The position numbers and the translations under genes were made by a program. A DNA stretch of 64,000 nt. Source: Rhizophagus clarus. Its lineage: Eukaryota > Glomeromycota > Glomeromycetes > Glomerales > Glomeraceae. The DNA lies in contig BLAL01000262.1 of NCBI GenBank assembly GCA_015698045.1, forward strand, positions 1,118,501 through 1,182,500, in the 5' to 3' direction. The notes below the pieces were generated by a model, which made no database searches, was not told the origin of the DNA, and worked only from the letters and a program-made list of their open reading frames with translations. The number at the start of each line of letters is the position of its first letter. The stretch's first letter is position 1. Below are positions 35,188 to 45,282 of this stretch, piece by piece.

Positions 35188-38152
35188 TCATTCATCTAAT
35201 AATTCTTCCAATTCGTGTTCATCTTCCACATAATCATTATTTTCCACATCCAAATCTGGTGGAAATATATTAATATGATCCATAGTTTTCATGTTACGTT
35301 TTAAAAATACCATTTTACCTAATAAAGCAGGATCCAATAAGCTTCTTTTTGCAGTAATGTGGTTTCCTGCATCTGAGAAAAGTTGTTCAGAAGCTACAGA
35401 AGTAGCAGAGATTCCTAAATATTTTCGTGCAATAATAGAAAGAACTGGAAAAATTTCCTGTTTTGATTTCCACCAATCTAATGGGTTTTTATTTTCCCTA
35501 GCCCTATAAAAAATAAATGTCCGGAAAATGTTATCAAAAATGTCCGGAAAATGTTCAGAATAAATCTGATGTGTCCAGAAAATGTCCACTTTTTTGGTAC
35601 ATGTCTGACACACTTCTGATACTTAAAATTTTGACATGTCCTAACTTTGTCCAGAATTCATCCAGTATTTGTTCGGTATAAAATTTTGGACAAATTCCAG
35701 ACAGTTAAACCTGGACAAATTCTGGGCATAGCAAAAAAACCAGATAGACAAATTCCAGACATGAAAAAGTTCAGGACAAATTCTGGATACTATTTCCAAA
35801 AAAGGATAAATTAATTTTGTAAAAAAATGCAAAAAGCACAAAACTGACATTCAAAATCTTTTCTGTCGTACTAATTAAAATTGCAGAGCAGGCAAAAATA
35901 CTATATATCTATGATATAAAAATTCTGGGTTAAGGAATAATAATGATCATCTATCCATTGATCATCTTTTGTGGCAAAATTTTACAAAAATACATTTCTG
36001 GACAATTTCAGGACAAATTCCTAATATCCCGGAAATGCAGTGTTTTTGGAACAGTTTCCGGACACACAGTGTCCAGAATTTCCGGACAATTATTTAGACA
36101 ATTTTTCTGGACATTTTCTGGACATTATCCGGACACATATTTTTTATAGGGTAGCAACTGGTAAAAGAAAATAAGTAGTAATTTCATCAGCTATTGCTGA
36201 TGATGAAGTAGAACTTTCTTTTGTTTGAAACACTTTTTTTACTTTTTGTTGACGTCTTTCTTGATGCTCATGTAAAGATCTCATGCTAGGAGTTGAACTT
36301 GTTGAGGTAGTTGAAATTGTTGAAATTGTGGGTGATGGTGGAGTACTAGTTTGTTGCTGCATTTCTCCCTTTAATTGATCATATTGTATTTGTAAACTTG
36401 AATGAATTTTTACTTTTGTTTCTTCATCAGTTATAAAATTAAGATCTTTATACCTTGGATCCAAAAGTGCTGCCATAATGCCAAACTCATCTGGCATTGC
36501 CCAATAATGTTTCAAACCTAAATAAATTTTATTTTTTACATTTTTTAATACTTCTGAAATATTACTATAATCTACTTCAATTTGTGAACTTTCTTCTTCT
36601 ACTATATCAGAATTAATAGTATTATCATCAGAATCTTCTAATACTTCATATGAATTATCAGATGGTTTTAAAGAATTTGTGAGATCTGTAATAATAGGAA
36701 ACATTTGACTTAATGTAACATAAGTATTTCCAGAAAAATCTTCTCAAATGGTGCCAAAATGTTACATAATTCATCTAATAACTCCCATTCATTATCTTTT
36801 ATTATAATTTTTTTTAATCTAATTCCATCAGTTTTTTCTTCAGATATAAGAGAACAAGACAAGTTTACACTAAGTTGAAGCACAGCATATTGAAGAAAAA
36901 TCAGCCGATCTCATGCCAAATATGAAGAATTCCACCTTAAGTAATTAAACAACAATAATTATATAAATTAGGATAAAATTTATTAGATAATTAAATTGAA
37001 TTAAAATATTTACCTAGTAGATATATCTTGTATTAAATGTAATGGTTCTTCATAACCAATCTCTTTTTGCACTTTAATCAATCGTTCAATTTGTTTTTGA
37101 GTAGAAAAAAAATTTATTAGTTGTTTTGTACGTGATACCAAATTTTCTACAACTTTTAATCCTTTACTAATTGCCAGCTGCAAAGTATGAGCAGCACATG
37201 AGAGTCTTTTAATTGGTGTTAAATCTCGAATAGCAGCTACTACATTTGCTCCATTGTCTGTTGTTATTGATACAACAAGATTTTCAATTTCCCACTTTTG
37301 CATAGCATTTTTAATACCTTCAGTAATTGCTTTTGCAGTATGTGGTGTTGGAAAATAGGATATTTCAAGCAAAACATCCATTATTTCAAAATTTTTATTG
37401 ATCCAAGTTGCTGTTAAGCCTAAATATCCATGTTTTGAACGAGAAGACCACAAATCAGTAGTTAAAGATATTGATTGAGCAGTTTTTAAAAGCAGTTTCA
37501 ATTTTTTTTTATTATACCCATAACTGCGAGCAATCATCATTCTTAATTTTTTTTCTCCAGGAACTGTAAATTGTGGATCTATAATATACATATGCTCAAT
37601 ATATGCCTTTTGAGTTATGGTTGATAATGGTTGAGTTGTAAGTAAAATCCACCGTAGTGTTGATAATTCTTTTTCTTTTTGTCCATTTTTATTGGATGCA
37701 GATTGAGTATGCATTGGTGATATAATGCCGCTTTCTAGAGGTGGTATAATTCCATGTTTAACAAGATGGTAACTGAGATTTCCTGTAGACCCATCATATT
37801 TGTAATTTTTTGAGCATTTTTCTCCATTATCTAATAAAAACTGACAATATGCACGTATTTCTCCTTTATCATTTTGTTTTCTAATAAAATAATCCTATAC
37901 CCAACTTACTTTTGTTTGTGGTTTAATTATTGCAGCAGTTTGTTTAAAGGGATTTGAATCATTTGGTGCTCGATCTGTTGATTCTAGTGTAGTATTTGTC
38001 ATTTTTTGTTTTCCAAGGGCTTTAGATAATTTTGCAGGACGTCCTCTTTTTTTCTTTGCTAGTGGTGTTGGAGTAATTTCAACAATTTCATCACTAGAAC
38101 CTTCATTTTCATTTAAGGTAATAATGTAATCTTGATCATTGTTATTTTCCAT
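35188..38152 (-). pseudogene. hAT transposase, copy 2 (stop in BED finger, 10-bp deletion, MITE insertion)
   Basis: Same domain order as copy 1, from ATG 38152 to the stop at 35188. The intron is 36936-37013 (78 nt). It keeps the eight-A run at 37105-37112 and so reads through NFFSTQKQIERLIK to the splice site, unlike copy 1. Lesions: the shared TAG at 37895-37897, a 10-bp deletion at about 36740 (after the region encoding ILAPFEK in copy 1), and a 650-bp MITE at 35502-36151 between LLPVA and RENKNPLDWW. The dimerisation domain (35188-35498) is open. Not functional as it stands. Confidence 0.87.
35502..36151. mobile_element. 650-bp CCCTATAAAAAAT MITE inside hAT copy 2
   Basis: The ends CCCTATAAAAAATA and TTTTTTATAGGG are inverted. 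TAG at 35499-35501 and 36152-36154 is the 3-bp duplication. hAT copy 1 (around 19841) provides the empty site ccctagcaactgg, which proves both boundaries and the duplication. The interior is filled with GTCCGGAAAATGT and TCTGGACAAATTC motifs. No ORF. Confidence 0.92.
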
Positions 38153-39302
38153 AATTTTGTGAATTATTTTAGCTTTCAATAAAATAAACTTTAATTGAAA
38201 TTATGAAAAATTCAACAAGGGAATGTACAGTATTTATTAATCTTTATTATGGCTTAGAACTGAATTAACTGTGATTTTATTTGTAAAAGTTTTAATAAAC
38301 AAATAATAATTGTCATAAATCAATAGGTCTAAATAATAAATTTACCTGATTAATATTGTAAAATTTTACAAAATTTTATTGCTACAAATTTAATAAATTC
38401 CATGAAATTAATAATACGAAATTAATTAAACAAATTCCACGAAAATAATTAAACAAATTTCACGAAAATAATTAAACAAATTCCATGAAAATAATTAAAA
38501 AAATTCCACGAAAATAATTAAACAAATTCCACGAAAATAATTAAACAAAGACATAAATGAAGTTAATTACAAAATTAATTAAGAAAATACTATGATATTA
38601 AACTAATAAACACTACGAAATTAATTAAGCAAATGCCACGAAAATAATTAAATAAAGCCATAAATTTAAGCCACAAAATTAATTAAATAAATTCTACGAA
38701 ATTATTTAAATAGGTGCCACGAAACTAATTAATAAAGCCACACATTTAAGCCACAAAATTAATCAAAATGCCACGAATTTAATTAAATAAATGTCTCGAA
38801 TTTAATTAAATAAATGCCACGAATTTAATTAAATCTATGCTATGAATTAAATCTAATATATGCTATAAATTTCTTGATTTACAAAAAAAAAATTGTATAA
38901 TTTTTATCCGGATTTCGGTTTCTATCCAGATATATCCAGATTTTTATCCGAATTGGATTATCCAGATAAAAACTGGATAATTTTTTTAATTTATCCGGAT
39001 AACGGTTTCTATCCGGATCGAAACACTATCAACATTATTATTCTTGGAAGCAAGTATTTTTGAATAAGGTGTTCCAGTTGTCATAATAAAAATGGGGTTT
39101 TCAAGAAAAAGTTAATTTAAAATAAGCCACTTCGCAAAATAACTTAAATACTTGCTAATTAAGCTTACAAAAAGTATAAATCACTTGATACTATATGATT
39201 AAGTAATGATCAACAAAAATCAATTTATCACCCGTTTTAGAAATCAATTTTTTTATAATTTGTAATTATTTCTGATTTATAATAAAAGTAATATTTTATA
39301 AA

Positions 39303-40110
39303 ATGACTTTCTATTGTAATAATTGTTTTAAATCATTTGCTACTATTCAAACTCTTAAAAGTCATGAACATTCTAATGTACACACTTAAAATTCTTCAAA
39401 AAAATATATCCCAGCAAAATACAAGTATTATAAATAAAGAAATAATAAATGTTGGGAGATGAAATTAATCATGATAATTTGCACAACCCTAATTCTTCAT
39501 ACAAACGAATCAAAGTTTGCCACTATAATGATATTGATTATTATTTTGAATTTTGTGGAATATTTTATACTGTAAACGAAATATTATCAAATGCAGATAA
39601 TGCATCAAGTTGTGTATTTAAGTTTAATCCTGAATTCATTGTACATGAGGTTAGTATAAAATAAATTCAAGTGAACTTACATTTTAAATATTACAATATA
39701 AATAATAAAGCTTTATTTATTTAAAATAAATAGGATGGTACAGAACATCAGGTTTATTCTGAATACTATATGGGTGAATGGTGGCATCGTGCAGAATCAA
39801 AAATTCCTGCAGCTGCTAAATTATTAGGTTAAAATTCACTATTAATTTACAGTACATATCAATTTTATTTATTTATAGATATTGCTTTTATTACAAATAG
39901 TAATAAAATAAATAAATATATACAACCTAGCATTTCTAAATTGGTATAATTTCAAATATAATCAACAACATTTAAAATACAAATTTAACTGTCCATATTT
40001 AAAAAGAATTATGATTTTACATTAATTCCAATAGGATCAATTGATGATACAGTTTATATTGTTAAACGCTACTGTAGGGAAAATGCTTACTTTGTAAATT
40101 ATCATTTATT
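39303..40110 (+). pseudogene. Degenerate C2H2 / Plavaka-like transposon gene fragment
   Basis: ATG 39303 opens MTFYCNNCFKSFATIQTLKS with a C2H2 finger (C5, C8, H-x4-H) and stops after 28 codons. 39449-39660 is the next frame (...YKRIKVCHYNDIDYYFEFCG...), followed by a GTTAGT donor. After an AATAG acceptor, DGTEHQVYSEYYMGEWWHRAE and IPAAAKLL follow, then two further AT-rich introns and short coding blocks. The VYSE...GEWW...IP.AAKLL block resembles what I recall for Plavaka (CACTA-related) transposases of fungi; this is a memory-based, low-certainty call. The catalytic part is absent, so it is a 5' remnant. Confidence 0.4.
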
Positions 40111-41684
40111 TTAACACATTGTTTTAAAATTTATTGTTCAGATTTTTAACATATTATTTTAAAATTTATTGTTCTGATTTTTGATGTAATATTTTAAAAT
40201 TTATTTGTTCAGAATTTGTACAAATTTTCATTCTATAATACTGCGCAATATTTTGTTTAAATTTAAAGCAAAAAGAAAATGCATAATATTTTACATATAA
40301 GCTTGTAAAAGAAATTTACATTTTTTGCACAAATTTTAAATAATTCAAGATTTAAGTAATATATTGAACAATATTGGAAAATTTGCAGTTTGATATGCAA
40401 TATTGAACTCTCTAAAATTTAGTGATGAGTGTACAACAACGTATAATCTTTATCAAGCCCCTGAATATACTATGATTGATGTTCGTCATGATACAATATT
40501 GATGTGATATCTACTAAGTTTACTAGTATTAAAATGGTAAAAAGTGCACAGTTACATATATGTTTTTAGAAATTTCTATTATTAAGTGTACAGACAGACG
40601 TGATATAAAAGAAATAGTGTGATATAAACGTATTCGGGGCCCTCCTTTGACTCGACTCAAGATAGTTAACTCATGTAATCGGAAACTTAATCATGTAAAT
40701 TTTTTATAGCGTTAAAGTTTTAATTATAAATAATTATGCTTTTTTAAGGCAAAAAATTTTTCTCAGCTTTTCGGAGTAAATAATTCTTACATATAGAAGT
40801 CAGCATAACGATGATTCATCTGTAAACGATAACCAATGCAAGTGTGCGGAAAGTTCCGTTATCATTTTATCTCGAATTTATTTGAAAAAAAGGACCAGTA
40901 TTATTATGCATTATGCATTGCATTCAGCATATTGTTAACCAATGAGATAGATTTATTAATTGATGATACCAATTATTATGTTCAATTTTAGAAACAACTA
41001 TATATATAATCCTGCATTTATATTTCTCGCTTTCTCGCTTGAAAGAAATTTATGTTATACTGTAAAGATTCGTCATCACATTTACGTTTACTAGAAACAA
41101 AGCAAATGAAAGTAAAGAAAGAAATCTACTTACACAACGTTATCTTATTATTATCTTAATATATATAATTATAACAAAATAAACTTTTAAAAAAAAAGAA
41201 CGTGAAACACTTCGTGAATAATCAAATCATATAATTATTGTGATTCAAAAAAAAAAACAAATCAACCTTAAAAGCATCATACATTGAAACGCCGACAGAG
41301 GTATCATTAAGTAAAAAAATTGTTTGAAAAAAGTAACCACAATATTTACAATTGTTATATGTATGATATTAACTGATTATATTCAAAAGAAAGAAGAATT
41401 TTGAATTATCACTCTATTGGATTTCGGCGTAATGCATGATTATGCGTAAATATTTACTTTAAAAACTTAATTTAATGGAAATGAAAATATTTATAATAAA
41501 TGAAACACTTTCATTTGTTCATTTGTTCACAATTTATCCTTATATACAAATAACATACATACAGTATATATAACGTCAAAAATCTTTTTCTCCTTTCTGA
41601 AAAAAATAAATAACATTAAATACTATAATAAAATACTCATTCTTCCACCAAGTTCCCTATATACATTTATACGCTTTATTAACG
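40111..41684. other. AT-rich spacer with a short triplicated motif
   Basis: 40117-40215 contains three imperfect copies of TTTTAAAATTTATTGTTCAGA. Otherwise no gene or element was recognised. The last ~130 bases should hold the promoter of the gene starting at 41685. Confidence 0.4.
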
Positions 41685-41918
41685 ATGAAACCAATACAAC
41701 CACATGTACAAAATATTAATAATCCAACTATTCATTCTCCATTCAACAATACTTCATTATTGACTTCATATAATCCTCAACATATGTCCCAAATGTTCAC
41801 TTCAGCTATGAATGTAAGTCAACCGTCACAAGTTACATATCCTAATTTCAACATGAATCCAAGTTTACAACAAACTCAAAAAACTGTTGGGAGTAAATAT
41901 TCGTTCTTTTATGCACAT

Positions 41919-42363
41919 TGTTACTCTGGTCAGTTCGTCGATCAGGTAACTATGACTTGGAGACAGGGATGCAATAGATATGTCTCAAGTCCAATCAACA
42001 AGACACACTATTCACAAAGGGACAGTTCGTTTATAAGGTAAAAGAGTTTATTTATTAATTATATGAACTTGTTATTATAACTTTGTTATTACACTCTCTG
42101 ATCTTTTTCAACTAAAAAGAAATTTCAGGATATTTATACAAAATAAAATATATTTAAAAATATAACAAATAAATCTAATATATCAAATAAAACTAATAAA
42201 TCAAATAAATAAAATAAATCAATTAAATCAAATAAATCAAATAAATCAAATAAAACTGATATATCAAATAAATCGGAAATATCAAAAATAACAGGCTATG
42301 ATGGCTTTGGCTTAGGCGGCTCTATATACTTTGCCACAATGTCACGTGATTACTACGCTAACA
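41919..42363 (-). repeat. 3' LTR
   Basis: 445 bp, TG...CA type. It contains an AT-rich tandem of AAATAAATCAAATAAATC (about 42180-42275). Because the element is on the minus strand this is the downstream LTR, preceded by the polypurine tract. Confidence 0.95.
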
Positions 42364-42365
42364 GT

Positions 42366-42378
42366 TCTCCCCTTCTTT
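42366..42378 (-). other. Polypurine tract
   Basis: AAAGAAGGGGAGA on the minus strand, two bases upstream of the 3' LTR: the expected plus-strand primer site for reverse transcription. Confidence 0.8.
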
Positions 42379-42779
42379 AGTTTGAACTCCGTTGAAAACG
42401 TTTTTCTTTTTACCACACTACACACCCAACCCGCTAGTACATGGGGGTCACTCGTGATATACCAAGCTAAGAGGCCCCCGAAGGGAATTCGTGCCAAAGC
42501 CCGAAATTAGCGAGGCATAGAAGCCGATCATTTTGGCCAGGAATGACCGAGTACGTGTGACAGCAATTTTGTGTTGATGATGGACTCATATTTATACCAA
42601 TTTTTGAATTTGTTAGAATTATGGGATTGGAAATTAGTGGAAAAGTGTTGGTAAATTCTGATAAAATTTGGTTTGATTTTTGGTGGCAATTTCTGGGAAG
42701 TTTCATCATTTAAATTTTCATCAATGTCGCACTATCTCAAAATCATTTTCATCTTTTTTTTTCTTCATTAATTTTCAAT

Positions 42780-43253
42780 ATGACTCGCACTGATACCAAT
42801 GTTGCTCGTCGAAAACTTCGCAGTTCGCGCGCCTCTTGAGGCCAAAATAATAAAAAAAAACATAATAAACCAAGTAAGGCCGTCAGAAGAAGGCATTTTC
42901 GAAGAAAAGGCATTGATAAGCCTCAAAAAAGTGAAGACTTGGCTCAACAAGCTTTAGAAGTTGCTGGAGAGCTTTTTGTAACGAAAGAAGAAGAAGTAGA
43001 GAAATTACAACAAGAAATAAATCAGAAAAATAGGGAACTTGGCCATTATAAGGAGTTAGCAGGGTTTAATAGAGATTTACGAGAATAAGTATTTTCATTA
43101 ACTAAGGATAAGGAGCGGTATAGGAGGGAAAGGGAAGGTTGGAAGGTACGACATGAGAGGGAACATAAAAGGGCTAATGAGGCAAAAGAAACTATTTCCA
43201 ATTATGAAACATATATGAGAGAAAATAATTTAGAACCACCATCTACTATTTAG
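42780..43253 (+). pseudogene. Antisense coiled-coil ORF in the retrotransposon, two in-frame stops
   Basis: The plus-strand frame from ATG 42780 to TAG 43251-43253 spans 157 codons, opposite to the retrotransposon genes. It is interrupted by TGA at 42837-42839 and TAA at 43086-43088. The product would be very basic at the start (TNVARRKLRSSRAS, KAVRRRHFRRKG) and then a long charged helix (EEEVEKLQQEINQKNRELGH, RYRREREGWKVRHEREHKRA). The amphipathic, Lys/Glu/Arg-rich composition argues that it was selected as protein. Antisense extra ORFs are known in some plant gypsy elements; the role here is unknown. No opposing-frame gene overlaps it. Confidence 0.5.
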
Positions 43254-43511
43254 ATTTTTCTTCTTTTCTTTTTTCTTTTTCCTAATAAATTTTCATAAAA
43301 TTTTCTATTTTCTATTAAATTATTTTGGGGAGTTAAGTCGCGTATTTTTGCTGATCATTTGTGAAACTAAAATTAACACTAAATTAAATTTGGATCTGCC
43401 ATCATTACTAATTTCTATTTTTGTAGATCATACTTGCGTCAATTAATTAAATTAATTTAGACTTGATTTATTTAATCCAATCAATAAATTTTCCAATAAA
43501 TTATGATGTAA

Positions 43512-43946
43512 TTATAAAGAATTTTGATCCAATAATCCTTGCACTATTTCTCGTAACTGTTTCACCTGACTTCTATTTATTTTCCTTGCTATTTGCACAG
43601 TAATGTAAAAAGTACCAAGTATTTTAATTGGTTGATGTTCAAATATATCAAAGACATTTTCTGACATTCTCGTATAATGATTAGTTAATTTTTGCTTATA
43701 TCTAAATTGTTGAGCTTTAGTTTCTAAACTATTTAATAATTTTCCAATATAATAAGCATTGATTAGTGAGTTTAATCGTTCTTTCAATTGAATTGATCGT
43801 CGTAATGCAGCATAAGCATTTTTAAATTGTTCATCAAAAGGAGCAGCTTCATCATAGGGTGGTATTAAATCTCCATTTTCAAAAGGAAGTTCTAGTTGTA
43901 AATCTTGAGTTAAAAGGTCAATTAATCTATTATTGGAAGATTCCAT
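43512..43946 (-). CDS. Third ORF of the retrotransposon, unknown function
   Basis: 144 codons from ATG 43946. It overlaps the end of the integrase frame by 25 bases in another frame. The sequence begins with an acidic N-terminus (LTQDLQLELPFENGDLIPPY) followed by mostly helical charged segments (FKNAYAALRRSIQLKERLNS, ARKINRSQVKQLREIVQGLL). There is no membrane span or zinc motif. Its position after integrase matches the place where some LTR elements carry env-like or accessory ORFs, but nothing in it looks like an envelope protein (no signal peptide, no hydrophobic anchor). Confidence 0.6.
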   Translation of the reverse strand: MESSNNRLIDLLTQDLQLELPFENGDLIPPYDEAAPFDEQFKNAYAALRRSIQLKERLNSLINAYYIGKLLNSLETKAQQFRYKQKLTNHYTRMSENVFDIFEHQPIKILGTFYITVQIARKINRSQVKQLREIVQGLLDQNSL

Positions 43947-45181
43947 TCTTTCTGATCGTAGTAAGGTTTTAGTAAACTTCCATTGAAAGGAGCTTTTAGG
44001 ACTTTTCCTTGCATATCCCTTATTTTATAGCTTTCATTTTGTAAAACCGCATGGATATAATAGGGTCCCTTCCATTTTTCATCTAATTTTCCAGACCATT
44101 GTTTCGCTTTTTCAGCCTTGTACAATAAAACTTTATCTCCTATTTGAAAAGATCTATGACGTTTAATTTGCTGATCATGATGTAAGTTCTGTTTGGCTTG
44201 TTGCTAATCTATCCTTTGTCGGGTAGATTCTCTATCATGTGGTAACTCATTAACTAATTTGTTGATCCTATCGGATAATTGTTCTTCATTTTGGGTATGA
44301 TCATCAATTGGCAACTTTGCTTCATGACCATATGTTAAATAAAAAGAAGATATTTTGGTTGTGGATTGTTTACTTGTGCGATAAGCAAATAAAACTGGCT
44401 GAATAAACTGATCCCACTGTTCTACTTGTTTGACTAATTTAGCTAAAGATTCACATAAAGTTCTGTTAAATCTTTCTACTAGTCCATTGGTTTGGGGATG
44501 GTATGGTGTTGATAATAAATGCTTAATTTCAAATCTTTTGGTTAAACGATCAATAATTTGATTATTAAAATGAGTTCCTCGATCTGTCAGTATTTTCTGA
44601 GGGCAACCATATCGGCATATAATGTCTTCATATATAAATTTCTCAGTTTCTTCTGCTGTAGCTCTAGGTACTGCTTTTGCTTCAGGCCATTTAGTCAGGT
44701 AATCCATAGCAACTATAATATATTTATTTCCATTAGAGGTCTTTGGTAAAGGTCCTACAAAATCTATTCCTATTTGATAAAAAGGTGAATGTACAGGTAT
44801 TGGATGTAGTAATTGATAAGTTTGAGGTTTTCCTCTTCTTTGACATGAGTCACAATTTTTAACATATTCTCTAATATTTTCATACATCTGAGGCCAGTAA
44901 TATCTAGTACGAATTTTGTTGAACATAATTTCAGTTCCAAAGTGTCCAGAAGTAGGATCATTATGTACCATATAAAGGACTGGTTCCATTTCATGTACTC
45001 TAATCACTCTTAATAAATTTCCTTCTTTCTGTTTGTCTTTCCTATATAAATAGTTGTTTTTAATAATAAAAGGAGTACAAAAGTTTTTGAATTGTTTGAT
45101 AAGTTGTTGAGTATTTAAATCTAATGGTAGTTGTTGGGTAGTTAAATATTGAAAAATTCTATTATATTGGGTTGTATCCAT
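43922..45181 (-). CDS. Integrase ORF with an internal TAG before the GPY/F domain
   Basis: From ATG 45181: HHCC zinc domain (H73, H80, C110, C113), catalytic core D140, D200 and E236 with 35 residues between the last two, then TAG at 44204-44206 after ...RQRID. The same frame continues as QQAKQNLHHDQQIKRHRSFQ into a GPY/F-type chromatin/DNA-binding end (KWKGPYYIHAV...GSLLKPYY) to the stop at 43922. TAG would be CAG (Gln) with one change. Read-through or a damaged copy are both possible. The ORF is separated from the polyprotein by 101 bp and lies in its own start-to-stop frame, unlike the usual single pol of gypsy elements. Confidence 0.88.
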
Positions 45182-45282
45182 TGTTATAAAAATACTTAAA
45201 TAAAATAAAATATTAGGCTGTCTGTCACAATGCAGGCACTTTTCGCTTTCACCTTTTAATAAATTTGATATTTGTTAAGGAT

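Larger units (their letters stand above)
34820..39028. mobile_element. hAT DNA transposon, copy 2 (4209 bp, carries a 650-bp MITE)
   Basis: The ends TAGTGTTTCGATCCG and CGGATCGAAACACTA are exact inverted repeats over 15 bp. The perfect 8-bp target duplication tcaacatt lies at 34812-34819 and 39029-39036. It inserted 15 bp outside the right TIR of the two-gene transposon. The interior matches copy 1 almost base for base, apart from the MITE at 35502-36151, a 10-bp deletion near 36740 and the absence of the 36-bp expansion. Confidence 0.93.

Noticed and set aside
41685..42041. 118-residue ORF as a complete gene
   Set aside because: Its last third is LTR sequence; only 41685-41918 belongs to the host gene.
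42467..42709. 80-residue minus frame between the third ORF and the 3' LTR
   Set aside because: No motif, and it lies in the leader of the antisense ORF; treated as chance.
43512..43946. Envelope-like gene of the retrotransposon
   Set aside because: No signal peptide, hydrophobic anchor or cleavage-type motif; it is a soluble charged protein.
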